A stretch of 64,000 bases of DNA from contig NZ_AMSF01000085.1 in NCBI RefSeq assembly GCF_000334915.1, positions 60,572 through 124,571 on the forward strand, written 5' to 3'. Below the pieces are notes generated by a model. That model did not search any database. It saw only the letters and a program-made list of their open reading frames with translations, and had not been told where the DNA came from. Below, piece after piece: positions 18,532-27,444 of the stretch. Numbering within the stretch: position 1 is the first letter of the stretch; each line of letters begins with the position of its first letter. The stretch comes from Dyella ginsengisoli LA-4 (lineage in GTDB: Bacteria > Pseudomonadota > Gammaproteobacteria > Xanthomonadales > Rhodanobacteraceae). A program made the position numbers and the translations under genes.

Positions 18532-19373
18532 GTCGAAGGATCGTTCAGCGAGCGCATGTGCTGGGCTACGCGCAGCTGGAACAGCAGTTTCGTGATCAGC
18601 AGGCTTTCCTCGACCGGCTTCTCGACCAGATCGTTGGCGCCCGCCTTGAGCAGGGCAGCCTGGTTGGCGGGATTCTCGTCACCGGTCATCACCAGCACGG
18701 GCAGGCGCCCCTTCCCGTAGCCGAACTCGGTGCGGATGTGCTCGAGCAGATCGCCGCCCGTGAGCTTGCCCTTGAGACTGACATCGGTAAGCACGACGTC
18801 CGCCCCGACCCAGCCCAATTCCCGGTCGGCCTCGAGCAGCGCGATCGCATCCTCCACGCTGACCACGTGGCGCACGGTCAGCCCGCAACGCTCCATCATG
18901 CGGCGGGTCGCCAGGGCCACGACACGGCTGTCTTCCACGTAAAGCACGGTACCCGTGGCCGAGGCCTCCGGACTGACATAGCCGCGGATGAAGGCTCCCA
19001 AGGCGGGGAAACCCAGCGACTTGTCGAAATAGTCGGTCACGTGTTCACCGAGCGCCCGGCGATGCAACCGGTCGTCGACATCGCCGGAAACCACCACGAT
19101 CGGAACGTAGGCCTGCGGTGCCGACTCGCGCACGTAGCGCGCCAGTTCCAGGCCATCCATGTCGGGCAGGCGCAGGGCGACGGTGATGAAATCGAAGGCG
19201 CCGGACTGCAGTTCGCGCTGGGCTTCCTCACCCGTCGCACAACCAACCACTTCGGCGGCTGGCAGATCGGCGGCCAGAACCCGTGTGATCAGCTGGCGAA
19301 CCACCTTGGAGCCGTCGACGACGAGCACGCGAGGCGCCTCGCCGATGCTGCGGCTGCTGATACTGGTATTCAT
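18528..19373 (-). CDS. Dual-receiver response regulator, first receiver degenerate
   Basis: A 281-residue protein of two CheY-like receiver domains with no output domain. Receiver 1 (about 14-133) reads [13 protein letters not shown] at the acidic pocket and [13 protein letters not shown] at the phosphorylation loop: the aspartate position is Ala66 and one acidic pocket residue is Gly21, so it should not be phosphorylated. Receiver 2 (about 142-270) keeps Glu147-Asp148, the acceptor Asp197 ([10 protein letters not shown]), Thr230 and Lys252 (VEKPV). I chose ATG 19373, which has GGAG upstream, over an in-frame start at 19406. No histidine kinase is adjacent. Overlaps ung by four bases. Confidence 0.88.
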   Translation of the reverse strand: MNTSISSRSIGEAPRVLVVDGSKVVRQLITRVLAADLPAAEVVGCATGEEAQRELQSGAFDFITVALRLPDMDGLELARYVRESAPQAYVPIVVVSGDVDDRLHRRALGEHVTDYFDKSLGFPALGAFIRGYVSPEASATGTVLYVEDSRVVALATRRMMERCGLTVRHVVSVEDAIALLEADRELGWVGADVVLTDVSLKGKLTGGDLLEHIRTEFGYGKGRLPVLVMTGDENPANQAALLKAGANDLVEKPVEESLLITKLLFQLRVAQHMRSLNDPST

Positions 19374-19521
19374 GCGGACACTCCGCGCCACCGGGTCGTC
19401 GTCCACAGCTTCCCACTCACGATCTCTTCCGCCCCCGTCGCCGTTGTCGCAGCCACCGATCCTGCCTCATCGACGATCCGGCCGGCTGCGACCGCCATCA
19501 CCGCAGTGCGACGCCGGACCA

Positions 19522-20502
19522 TCAGGCCACCCTCCGCAGCTGCCAGGCGCTGACCAACCGCGCGCCGACCCAGCCGAGCAGCGCTGCGGCCACCGGCGTG
19601 GCCAGCAGCAGCCACAGCGGAAGTCCGCCGATCGAGAGCTTGCCGGCATAGGCCGCGCTCAATCGCTCGACGGGCGCCACCAGCGAGAGCTCGATGGCCA
19701 CCGCCACCAGCGATGCGACGACGCCGCCGAACAAGCCATACCAGATGCCCGCATACAGGTAGGGCCGCCGCACGAACGGTCGGCTGGCGCCAACCAGCAT
19801 CAGCACGCCGATTTCGTCGACGCGCCCAGCGATATCCACACGCACCGTATTGCCCACCACCAGCACGGCCGCCAGCGAGAGCAGCAGGGCGAGCACGGCG
19901 ACGATGCGGTTGCCCAGCCCCAGCAGGGCATCCAGCCGCTGACGCCAGCTTCCGCTGTCCTGCACCATGTCGACACCGCGCTGCTCGCGCAGGGCGGTGA
20001 CCAGATCCTGCACCGCGCCGGCATCCAGCGCGTCCTTGGGCATGACCTGCAGGACGTAGGGCAGCGGGTTGTCATCCAGCGCATGCAGTGCACCACTGAA
20101 GCCCTGCATCGCGGCCAGTTCGTCCATTCCCTGCTGCGGAGTCTTGACCACCACCCCGGCGACATCCGCCCGCTCGCCGATATCCTTGGCCAGCAGTTGC
20201 GCAACCGCCTCGCTCTGCCCGGGTTTGAGGAACACGCTGACCGCCTGCCGCTGCCCCATCGCATCGCCCATCCGCTGCACGTTGCCGAGCATGAGATAGA
20301 AGGCCAATGGCAGGGCCAGCGCCAGGCCGATCACGGTGACGGTCATCAGGGTGCCGAAAGGACGGCCGAGCAATCGGCGCAGGCTCGCCGCGGCACTCCA
20401 GCGATGGTGCTCGGCCCAGCCTCCGACACGCCGGGTTTCGCTGCGTCGGCTGTGCGCATCGCGCACGGCGGCCTCGGCCGGGGCGTCGGGACGACCGCTC
20501 AC
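19522..20502 (-). CDS. ftsX: Cell division protein FtsX
   Basis: Membrane subunit of the FtsEX complex that senses division and activates periplasmic amidases through EnvC-like partners. The 326 residues give a cytoplasmic N-terminus, a first helix (about 50-72, TLMTVTVIGLALALPLAFYL), a large periplasmic loop (to about 195) and three further helices. The FtsX-type loop residues and the QRRLDALLGLGNRI-like amphipathic segment before helix 2 fit the family. Its ATG overlaps the ftsE stop (ATGA), the usual coupling. Confidence 0.93.
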   Translation of the reverse strand: MSGRPDAPAEAAVRDAHSRRSETRRVGGWAEHHRWSAAASLRRLLGRPFGTLMTVTVIGLALALPLAFYLMLGNVQRMGDAMGQRQAVSVFLKPGQSEAVAQLLAKDIGERADVAGVVVKTPQQGMDELAAMQGFSGALHALDDNPLPYVLQVMPKDALDAGAVQDLVTALREQRGVDMVQDSGSWRQRLDALLGLGNRIVAVLALLLSLAAVLVVGNTVRVDIAGRVDEIGVLMLVGASRPFVRRPYLYAGIWYGLFGGVVASLVAVAIELSLVAPVERLSAAYAGKLSIGGLPLWLLLATPVAAALLGWVGARLVSAWQLRRVA

Positions 20503-21176
20503 AGCACCTCCTGCGCAGGCACGTCGGCCACCAGGCGTCCGTGGTCGAGCACGACCACCCGTTTCTTCATCCGCTTGATCAGCGGCAGGTCATGGCTGGC
20601 CACCAGCACGGTCGTGCCGACCTGCTGGAATTCGGCAAACAGCCCCATGATCTCCACTGCCAGCTGCGGGTCGAGGTTGCCGGTCGGCTCGTCGGCGATC
20701 AGCAGCGCCGGGCGCGCCACGATGGCGCGCGCAATGCCTACGCGCTGCTGCTCGCCGGTGGAGAGCGTGTCGGGCAACTGGCGCTCGTATGCGAGCAGGC
20801 CGACCTTTTCCAGCGAGGCACGCACCCGCTTGGCGCGTTCGGCCGGTGCCAGCCCACCGATCACCAGCGGCAACTCGACGTTGTCGAACACTGTGCGGTC
20901 CATCAGCAGCCGGTGATCCTGGAACACCATGCCGATGCGGCGACGCAGCTTCGGAATGCTTCCGCGACCGACCTTGCCCAGGCTCTGGCCATCGAGATGG
21001 ATCTGCCCGTGGGACGGACGCTCGATCAGCGCGAGCAGCTTGAGCAGGGTGCTCTTGCCGGCACCGGAGTGCCCGGTAACGAAGGCCATCTCGCCGTCGC
21101 CCACCTCGAATGACAACTGCGATATGGCCTCGTGGCCGCTTTCGTAACGCTTGCTTACCTGGTCAAAGCGGATCAC
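20499..21176 (-). CDS. ftsE: Cell division ATP-binding protein FtsE
   Basis: ABC ATPase of FtsEX. With a GTG start at 21176 it has 225 residues, close to the E. coli length of 222. The frame stays open upstream to 21278, but that part reads as a Pro/Arg-rich non-homologous tail. Walker A GHSGAGKST is at 35-43; GMVFQDHRLLMDRTVFDNV is the typical FtsE Q-loop; LSTGEQQRVGIARA is the signature; LLIADEPTGNLD is Walker B; SHDLPLI is the H-loop. GGGGA is a weak ribosome site before the GTG. Confidence 0.94.
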   Translation of the reverse strand: MIRFDQVSKRYESGHEAISQLSFEVGDGEMAFVTGHSGAGKSTLLKLLALIERPSHGQIHLDGQSLGKVGRGSIPKLRRRIGMVFQDHRLLMDRTVFDNVELPLVIGGLAPAERAKRVRASLEKVGLLAYERQLPDTLSTGEQQRVGIARAIVARPALLIADEPTGNLDPQLAVEIMGLFAEFQQVGTTVLVASHDLPLIKRMKKRVVVLDHGRLVADVPAQEVL

Positions 21177-21280
21177 CGCATTCCCCGACGCTGCCGTCCC
21201 ACCAAGCAGCAAGGATACGGGATGCGCAGCGCAAGTTGGGGCACCCCGGACAACCGGGGTAGCCCGCCTGCGGGGCACGC

Positions 21281-23011
21281 TCAGCGGCCAGTGAACAACC
21301 GGGTCAGCCGACGGAAAAAGCCGGGCTTCTTATGTGCCGGCGTCTCGCTCGCCACTCCCGACTGCAGCGCAACCTGGCGCGACGGGCGCGGCGTGGACTC
21401 GTTGCCGTGCCGCTCGCGCGGCGGACGACGGTTGCCGCGCTCGGCATGACCACCGGCGCCCGGCTTCGGGGTCGCCGCGGCCGGCGCGGCCTCGGCTCCC
21501 GCTGCCTCGCCATCGCGACGCCGGTTGCGGCCACCGCGCCGACGCCGACGCTTGCGCGGCGCACCGGTGGCATCGGTCGGCGTGCCGTCCGGAGCAACCG
21601 CCGGCTGAGCATCGGCGGGGGCCTGCACCTCGTCCGCGGCCGGCGCCTGGGCTGTCGGCCGCGCCTGTCGCGGCGGACGCGGCCCACGACCCTCGCCGCG
21701 ACCACCCTCGCGACGACCACCACGGCCACCTTGCGAAGACCGCTTGTCGCCATCGCGCGACTCGACCCGATCGCCGAATGCGGCGCTGTCGGCCGCGGCA
21801 TCGGCGGCAAACTGAGGATCGAGCGCCTTCGGCTGCGGCATTACCAGCAGCTCCGGCTCCACCGTGGCCACCGGGATCTTCTGGCCGATGTAGGTCTCGA
21901 TGTCCGGCAGGCTCATCGCGTACAGGTCGCAGGCGAAGCTGATCGCGTCGCCCTCGGCGCCCAGGCGGGCCGTACGCCCGATGCGGTGCACGTAGTCCTC
22001 GGCGTCCTGCGGCAGGTCGTAGTTGAACACATGGCTGACCGCCGGAATGTGCAGGCCGCGGGCGGCCACGTCGGTACAGACCAGGATGTCGAGCTGGCTG
22101 TCCTGGAACCGCTGCAGCAACTTCTGGCGCTTCAGCTGCGGCACGTCGCCGGACAGCGCGCCGACGCGGTAGCCCTGGCGCTTGAGCCGGTCGGTGATGC
22201 GCTCGGCGGCCGCCTTTGTGTTGACGAACACGATGCTGCGCTCGGCCTGGGTCCGCTCCAGCAGGTTCAGCAGCAGCGGCATCTTCTCTTCCTTGGCCGG
22301 GAAGTAGACGACCTGGCGCACGCGGTCGGCGGTGACGTTGTCGGTCTCCACCACCAGCTTCTCGGCCTCGTGCATGTGCTCGTAGGCCAGCTCCAGCACG
22401 CGGTGGCTGAGCGTGGCGGAGAACAGCAGCACCTGGCGCTGCTCGCGCGACGGCAGGCGGCGGAAGATGTAGCGCACGTCCTTGATGAAGCCGAGGTCGA
22501 ACATGCGGTCGGCCTCGTCGATCACCATCACCTCGACGCTGCCCAGGCCGAACACGTTCTGCTTGTAGTAGTCGAGCAGGCGGCCGGGGGTGGCGATGAT
22601 GATGTCGCAACCGTCCTTGAGCTGCTGGCGCTGCTTGTCGTAGTCGACGCCGCCGTAGATCAGCGCGGTCTTCAGACCGGTATTGCGGCCGATGTTGCGG
22701 GCATCCTTGTCGATCTGGATGGCCAGCTCGCGGGTCGGCGCGATCACCAGCGCGCGCGGGTCGGAATCCTTGCGGTCGGCGGCGGCCGGCTGGGTCAGCA
22801 GGCGGTTCATCATCGCGACCAGGAAGGCGCAGGTCTTGCCGGTGCCGGTCTGCGCCTGGCCGGCGACGTCGCGGCCGGTCAGCGCCACCGGCAGGGTCAG
22901 CTCCTGGATCGGCGTGCAGCGGGTGAAGCCGGCGTCGGCCAGCCCCTGGGCGAGCAGCGGATGCAGATCGAAATTGGTGAAGAAGGTATCGGTGAGAACG
23001 GTTTCGGACAT
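21281..23011 (-). CDS. rhlB: ATP-dependent RNA helicase RhlB
   Basis: DEAD-box helicase of the RNA degradosome. The 576 residues start at ATG 23011 ([11 protein letters not shown]) with the Q-motif region [11 protein letters not shown] and [10 protein letters not shown]. Motifs follow in order: [20 protein letters not shown] ([13 protein letters not shown]), SAT, and [13 protein letters not shown]. The core ends near 400; the remaining 175 residues are a basic, Arg/Gly/Pro/Ala-rich tail ([32 protein letters not shown]) that probably binds RNA or RNase E. Such long tails are usual in Xanthomonadales RhlB. It is divergent from trxA and next to rho, as in E. coli. Confidence 0.95.
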   Translation of the reverse strand: MSETVLTDTFFTNFDLHPLLAQGLADAGFTRCTPIQELTLPVALTGRDVAGQAQTGTGKTCAFLVAMMNRLLTQPAAADRKDSDPRALVIAPTRELAIQIDKDARNIGRNTGLKTALIYGGVDYDKQRQQLKDGCDIIIATPGRLLDYYKQNVFGLGSVEVMVIDEADRMFDLGFIKDVRYIFRRLPSREQRQVLLFSATLSHRVLELAYEHMHEAEKLVVETDNVTADRVRQVVYFPAKEEKMPLLLNLLERTQAERSIVFVNTKAAAERITDRLKRQGYRVGALSGDVPQLKRQKLLQRFQDSQLDILVCTDVAARGLHIPAVSHVFNYDLPQDAEDYVHRIGRTARLGAEGDAISFACDLYAMSLPDIETYIGQKIPVATVEPELLVMPQPKALDPQFAADAAADSAAFGDRVESRDGDKRSSQGGRGGRREGGRGEGRGPRPPRQARPTAQAPAADEVQAPADAQPAVAPDGTPTDATGAPRKRRRRRGGRNRRRDGEAAGAEAAPAAATPKPGAGGHAERGNRRPPRERHGNESTPRPSRQVALQSGVASETPAHKKPGFFRRLTRLFTGR

Positions 23012-23436
23012 GTCGGATAGCAGTCTCTGGCGGGCGGCGCAGGGCGCCTGCCCGGTCCCGCCGCCGCATGGCCTTGGGACAGGTGGTGGTACGGCGCGGG
23101 AGGGAGGCGCGGGCGCCGGGCGGACCTGAGGTGCGCGCAGCGCCGTTGCGCACCATGGCGGGCGCCGGCGTGGGGTGGCCCGGGCCGGCAGCTCCGCTGG
23201 CATAGGCAAGGATGGGCGGTTGGGCCGGACCCTTGCCTATGTCAACGGAACCGCCTGCTGGCCGGTGCCTTGAATCGCTTGAATCGCGCCCCGAGTTAGG
23301 CTGGAATGGAAATGCGCCGCAACGGCGATCCAGCTTCCCCATTACGGAACGACCCGCGCTTCATGGGCGCCCCAGTGTAGCCGATGCAGGCCGCGCGGTC
23401 GCCCTCACCCCACCGTCTACCCTCGGAGAATCACCG
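23012..23436. other. 425-base divergent control region of rhlB and trxA
   Basis: No coding sequence is supported here. The region contains an 11-bp inverted repeat (23201-23241), two tandem copies of TTGAATCGC (23270-23287) and a weak plus-strand promoter in which the second TTGAAT (23279-23284) is 17 bases from TGGAAT (23302-23307), which could serve trxA. On the minus strand a perfect TTGACA (23245-23240) has no matching -10. Confidence 0.5.
23201..23241. repeat. Inverted repeat in rhlB 5' region
   Basis: CATAGGCAAGG (23201-23211) and CCTTGCCTATG (23231-23241) pair perfectly around a 19-base GC-rich loop. If rhlB transcription starts upstream of it, this would be a strong leader hairpin about 190 bases before the rhlB ATG. 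Confidence 0.6.
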
Positions 23437-23763
23437 GTGAGCGATCTCATTACCCACGTCAGCGACGCCGCTTTCGAACAGGAAGTGCTCAAGTCCGACA
23501 CCCCCGTCCTGCTGGACTTCTGGGCCGAATGGTGCGGCCCGTGCAAGGCCATCGCACCGGTGCTCGACGAGCTGGCCAGGCAGTACGAAGGCAAGCTGCG
23601 CGTGGTCAAGCTGAATATCGACCAGAACCAGCAGACCCCCCGCACCTATGGCGTGCGCGGCATTCCCACCCTCATGATGTTCAAGAACGGCAAGGTCGAG
23701 GCGACCCAGATCGGCGCCGTCGGCAAGGGCCAGCTGACCCAGATGATCGACAAGGCGCTCTGA
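23437..23763 (+). CDS. trxA: Thioredoxin
   Basis: Cytosolic dithiol reductant of 108 residues, the standard length. The active site WCGPC is at 32-36, the buried Asp precedes it (LLDFWAEW), and the cis-proline loop is GIPTLMMF. The start is GTG 23437, with GGAG eleven bases upstream; longer in-frame starts add unrelated sequence. It is followed by rho, whose own promoter overlaps the hairpin after trxA. Confidence 0.96.
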   Translation: MSDLITHVSDAAFEQEVLKSDTPVLLDFWAEWCGPCKAIAPVLDELARQYEGKLRVVKLNIDQNQQTPRTYGVRGIPTLMMFKNGKVEATQIGAVGKGQLTQMIDKAL

Positions 23764-23774
23764 GGCGCCACCGA

Positions 23775-23812
23775 CACCCGCCGCCGCGCTTTACGGGGCC
23801 GCGCGGCGGGTG
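23775..23812 (+). terminator. Hairpin between trxA and rho
   Basis: CACCCGCCGC (23775-23784) pairs with GCGGCGGGTG (23803-23812). There is no U-tract, and the right arm overlaps the likely rho promoter. It may end trxA transcripts weakly or with Rho help. Confidence 0.4.
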
Positions 23813-23819
23813 CTAGATT
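23790..23819 (+). promoter_or_regulatory. Extended -10 promoter of rho
   Basis: TGCTAGATT at 23811-23819 is an extended -10 (TGn plus TAGATT). TTTACG at 23790-23795 is a plausible -35 at 18-base spacing. The leader to the GTG start is about 90 bases and opens with the palindrome CGGAACGG-TC-CCGTTCCG (23832-23849). Rho leaders are often autoregulated; whether this one is cannot be read from sequence. Confidence 0.5.
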
Positions 23820-23914
23820 CGCTGCCCTGCACGGAACGGTCCCGTTCCGCCGCGCGCATCGCGCGATGTCTTCCCTTCCTTCCTGTACCAACGGCGCCCC
23901 GACGAGGTTTGCCC

Positions 23915-25687
23915 GTGTCTGATATCGAAAGCAAAGCACCCAACGACGCCGACGGCGCCGAGAACCGGCCTGCCAGCGAACCCCGCCAGCGTGCACCACG
24001 CAAGAGCGCGGCCGCCAAGTCCGCAGCCGCCGAAGCATCGGCGAACGCACCGGCGTCTGCCGCGCCCGCCCGGCCTGCCCCAGCCCCGGCACCGGTCCAG
24101 ACAAGTCTGCCGGTCGATCGCCCGGCTCCGGCAAACGCCGCCCCGTCGACGCAGTCTCAGGCCACACCGGCGGCGAGTCCCGCCCCGGCCCCCCAGGGAG
24201 GCGGACAGCCGCAGGGCCAGGCGCCCCAGGGTGGCGGCAATGCGGGAGGCGGTGGCAACCAGGGTGGCAACGAACGCCGCAACGACCGCAATGATCGCAA
24301 CGACCGCGGCCGGCGCCGGCGCCACGAGCGCGGACCGCGCGGCAACCAGGGAGGCGGCCAGCGCAACCCGAACGGCCTGCCGATGGACGACGATGAGACC
24401 GGCGACGTCGGCAGCAACGACAACCTGATCAACCTCACCGAACTCAAGCGGATGAAGGCGCCGCAGCTGCTGGGCTTCGCCGAGTCGCTGGGCATCCAGG
24501 AAGGCGTGGCCCGCCAGCGACGCCAGGATGTGATCTTCAACATCCTCAAGGCGCATGCCCGCGCCGGCGGCGGCATCTGGGCCGAGGGCGTGCTGGAGAT
24601 CCTGCAGGACGGTTTCGGCTTCCTGCGCTCGGCCGACGAGAGCTACCTGGCCGGTCCCGACGACATCTACGTCAGCCCCAGCCAGATCCGCCGCTTCAAC
24701 CTGCGCACCGGCGACTACATCACCGGACGCGTGCGCCATCCGAAGGAAGGCGAGCGCTACTTCGCCATGCTGCGCGTCGACGACATCAACGGCGATCCGC
24801 CGGAGGCGTCGAAGAACAAGATGCTGTTCGAGAACCTCACCCCGCTGTTCCCGCGCAAGGCCTACAAGCTGGAGCGCGGCAACGGTTCGAGCGAGGACAT
24901 CACCGGCCGCATCCTCGACCTGGTCGCGCCGATCGGCAAGGGCCAGCGCGGCCTGATCGTCTCCCAGCCCAAGTCGGGCAAGACGATGATGCTGCAGAAC
25001 ATCGCCCAGGCGATCCAGTACAACCATCCCGAGGCGCACCTGATCATCCTGCTGGTCGACGAGCGACCGGAGGAAGTGACCGAGATCGCCCGCACCGTGC
25101 GCGCCGAGGTGATCTCCTCGACCTTCGACGAGCCGGCGGTGCGCCACGTGCAGGTCGCCGAGATGGTGATCGAGCGCGCCAAGCGCCTGGTCGAGCACAA
25201 GAAGGACGTGATCATCCTGCTCGACTCGATCACCCGCCTGGCCCGCGCCTACAACACCGTGGTGCCGAGCTCCGGCAAGGTGCTCACCGGCGGCGTCGAC
25301 GCCAACGCCCTGCAGCGCCCGAAGCGCTTCTTCGGCGCCGCGCGCAACGTCGAGGAAGGCGGCTCGCTCACCATCATCGCCACCGCGCTGATCGACACCG
25401 GCTCGAAGATGGACGAGGTGATCTACGAGGAGTTCAAGGGCACCGGCAACATGGAAGTGCACCTGAGCCGCCGGATCGCCGAGAAGCGGGTCTACCCGGC
25501 CATCGACATCAACCGCTCCGGCACCCGCCGCGAGGACCTGCTGATCGACCCGGACCTGCTGGCCAAGATCTGGATCCTGCGCAAGCTGCTGCACCCGATG
25601 GACGAGCTGGCCGCGATGGAGTTCATGCTCGACAAGATGAAGAGCACCAAGTCCAACGACGAGTTCTTCAACTCGATGAAGCGCTGA
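23915..25687 (+). CDS. rho: Transcription termination factor Rho with long N-terminal extension
   Basis: Hexameric RNA-dependent ATPase that ends transcription. The core begins near residue 170 ([22 protein letters not shown], shown for position) and matches E. coli Rho throughout: RNA-binding cold-shock-like domain (GFGFLRS), Walker A PKSGKT near 352-357, the Q-loop region and [13 protein letters not shown]alker B. Before it lie about 169 residues that are Ala/Pro-rich (20-100) and then Gly/Asn/Gln/Arg-rich ([20 protein letters not shown]), hence 590 residues against 419 in E. coli. The start is GTG 23915; it is preceded by CGAGG rather than a full ribosome site. Confidence 0.96.
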   Translation: MSDIESKAPNDADGAENRPASEPRQRAPRKSAAAKSAAAEASANAPASAAPARPAPAPAPVQTSLPVDRPAPANAAPSTQSQATPAASPAPAPQGGGQPQGQAPQGGGNAGGGGNQGGNERRNDRNDRNDRGRRRRHERGPRGNQGGGQRNPNGLPMDDDETGDVGSNDNLINLTELKRMKAPQLLGFAESLGIQEGVARQRRQDVIFNILKAHARAGGGIWAEGVLEILQDGFGFLRSADESYLAGPDDIYVSPSQIRRFNLRTGDYITGRVRHPKEGERYFAMLRVDDINGDPPEASKNKMLFENLTPLFPRKAYKLERGNGSSEDITGRILDLVAPIGKGQRGLIVSQPKSGKTMMLQNIAQAIQYNHPEAHLIILLVDERPEEVTEIARTVRAEVISSTFDEPAVRHVQVAEMVIERAKRLVEHKKDVIILLDSITRLARAYNTVVPSSGKVLTGGVDANALQRPKRFFGAARNVEEGGSLTIIATALIDTGSKMDEVIYEEFKGTGNMEVHLSRRIAEKRVYPAIDINRSGTRREDLLIDPDLLAKIWILRKLLHPMDELAAMEFMLDKMKSTKSNDEFFNSMKR

Positions 25688-25712
25688 GCCTCCTCGGGAA
25701 GCCAGAAGGCAG

Positions 25713-25740
25713 CAAAGGGCCGGCGCAAGCCGGCCCTTTG
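25713..25740 (+). terminator. Rho-independent terminator after rho
   Basis: CAAAGGGCCGGC and GCCGGCCCTTTG pair around GCAA, followed by CGTTTG. Twelve-base stem 25 bases past the stop codon. Confidence 0.8.
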
Positions 25741-25904
25741 CGTTTGCCGGCACGGAACCGGATACGGACCGACGCCTGCCGCATCGGCGAGTTCCTGTCC
25801 GCCGAACTATTGAACCATCGCGTACAATTATCCTCTCCGCTCCTCTTGGGGCGCGGGCGACCGTCCCCATAACCGCTGCTTCGAACGAGACAAGGTCCTC
25901 CCAC

Positions 25905-27272
25905 GTGTCCATCCCCAGTGCCGTCAAGGGCACCCCGATCACGGGGCGCCAGCAACTCGTCGACTACCTTGCCGCCGGCGAGAAGCCACGCGAAGCCTGG
26001 CGCATCGGCACCGAGCACGAGAAGTTCGGCTTCCGCACCGACGACCTGCGGCCGCCTGCCTACGAGGGTGACCGCGGCATCCGCGTGCTGCTGGAGCAGC
26101 TGGCCTCGCGCTACGGCTGGGAGGTCGCTCGTGAAGGCGAGTTGCCGGTGGCGCTGTCGCGAGGCAAGGCCTCGATCACGCTGGAGCCCGCAGGTCAGCT
26201 GGAGCTGTCCGGCGCACCGCTGGAAACGATCCACGAGACCTGCCGTGAAGTGAACGCCCACCTGGCCGACGTGCGCTCGGTCGCCGACGAGCTGGGACTG
26301 GGCTTTCTCGGCATGGGCTTCCAGCCGAAGTGGCGCCGCGACGAGATGCCGTGGATGCCCAAGGGCCGCTACAAGATCATGCGCGAGTACATGCCCAGGG
26401 TCGGCTCGCTCGGCCTGGACATGATGACCCGCACCTGCACGGTGCAGGTCAACCTCGACTTCGACAGCGAGGCCGACATGGTGAAGAAATTCCGCACCAG
26501 CCTCGCCCTGCAGCCGATCGCCACCGCGCTGTTCGCCGACTCGCCGTTCACCGACGGCCAGCCCAACGGCTACCTCTCCTACCGCTCGCACGTGTGGACC
26601 GATACCGACAACGACCGTACCGGCATGCTCGATTTCGTGTTCGAGGACGGCTTCGGCTACGAACGCTATGTCGACTACATCCTCGACGTGCCGATGTACT
26701 TCAGCTACCAGGACGGCCGCTACATCGACCTGGCCGGACAGGACTTCAAGCGCTTCATGGCGGGGGAACTGCCTGCTGTGCCTGGCACCCGCGCCACGAT
26801 GAAGGACTGGGCCGACCATCTGACCACCGCGTTCCCCGAAGTGCGCCTCAAGCAGTACCTGGAAATGCGCGGTGCCGACGGCGGCCCGTGGGGCCGGCTG
26901 TGCGCCCTGCCCGCGCTATGGGTCGGCCTGCTGTACGACGACGAGGCCCTGAGCGCGGCCTGGGATCTGGTGAAGGATTTCTCGCTGGCCGAACGCCACG
27001 CCCTGCGTGACGGCGTGCCGAGAAATGCACTGAAGCTGCCGTTCCGCAACGGCACGGTGCGCGACCTGGCCCGCGAGACGCTGAAGATCGCTGCCCACGG
27101 ACTGAAGCGCCGCGCCCGACTCAACGCCGGCGGTGCCGACGAGCGCACCTTCCTGGAGCCGCTGCTGGAGATCGTCGAATCCGGCCAGACACCGGCCGAA
27201 CGCAAGCTGGAGCTGTTCCACGGCGCATGGGGCGGCAGTGTGGACCCGGTGTTCCGCGAGTTCGCCTACTGA
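25905..27272 (+). CDS. gshA: Glutamate-cysteine ligase, plant type
   Basis: First enzyme of glutathione synthesis, joining Glu and Cys with ATP. The 455-residue sequence belongs to the plant/alphaproteobacterial GCL class, not the E. coli GshA class: [11 protein letters not shown] near 33-43 (Glu and metal binding), [16 protein letters not shown] near 90-105, the [14 protein letters not shown] segment and [14 protein letters not shown]. It starts at GTG 25905. A TACAAT at 25823-25828 could be the -10, but no good -35 accompanies it. A REP doublet and a bidirectional terminator follow. Confidence 0.93.
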   Translation: MSIPSAVKGTPITGRQQLVDYLAAGEKPREAWRIGTEHEKFGFRTDDLRPPAYEGDRGIRVLLEQLASRYGWEVAREGELPVALSRGKASITLEPAGQLELSGAPLETIHETCREVNAHLADVRSVADELGLGFLGMGFQPKWRRDEMPWMPKGRYKIMREYMPRVGSLGLDMMTRTCTVQVNLDFDSEADMVKKFRTSLALQPIATALFADSPFTDGQPNGYLSYRSHVWTDTDNDRTGMLDFVFEDGFGYERYVDYILDVPMYFSYQDGRYIDLAGQDFKRFMAGELPAVPGTRATMKDWADHLTTAFPEVRLKQYLEMRGADGGPWGRLCALPALWVGLLYDDEALSAAWDLVKDFSLAERHALRDGVPRNALKLPFRNGTVRDLARETLKIAAHGLKRRARLNAGGADERTFLEPLLEIVESGQTPAERKLELFHGAWGGSVDPVFREFAY

Positions 27273-27287
27273 CTCGCCTGCTGAACC

Positions 27288-27367
27288 GTAGGAGCCCGCT
27301 CGCGGGCGATGCTTCCGCTCCTGATCGACATCAAAGCCAGGAGCATCGCCCGCAAGCGGGCTCCTAC
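27288..27367. repeat. REP doublet (REPIN-like element)
   Basis: Two head-to-head copies of GTAGGAGCCCGCT(n)GCGGGCGATGC occur, at 27288-27312 and inverted at 27343-27367. Each copy contains its own small hairpin (GCCCGC-TC-GCGGGC and GCCCGC-AA-GCGGGC). This is the standard form of REP elements spread by RAYT transposases in Pseudomonas and Xanthomonadales. No RAYT gene is in the window. Confidence 0.85.
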
Positions 27368-27396
27368 CGGAGACGGCACCGGCGGTGAGGCGCAAG

Positions 27397-27424
27397 AAAA
27401 AGGCCGGCTTGCGCCGGCCTTTTT
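27397..27424. terminator. Bidirectional terminator between gshA and M3 peptidase gene
   Basis: AAAAAGGCCGGC and GCCGGCCTTTTT pair around TTGC, giving a U-tract on either strand. It lies 20 bases from the peptidase stop codon. Confidence 0.88.
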
Positions 27425-27444
27425 CGTCGAAGCGCGCGGTGCGC

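Noticed and set aside
23240..23245. Perfect TTGACA on the minus strand as an rhlB promoter
   Set aside because: No -10 box occurs at 16-18 bases; the hexamer overlaps the arm of the inverted repeat.
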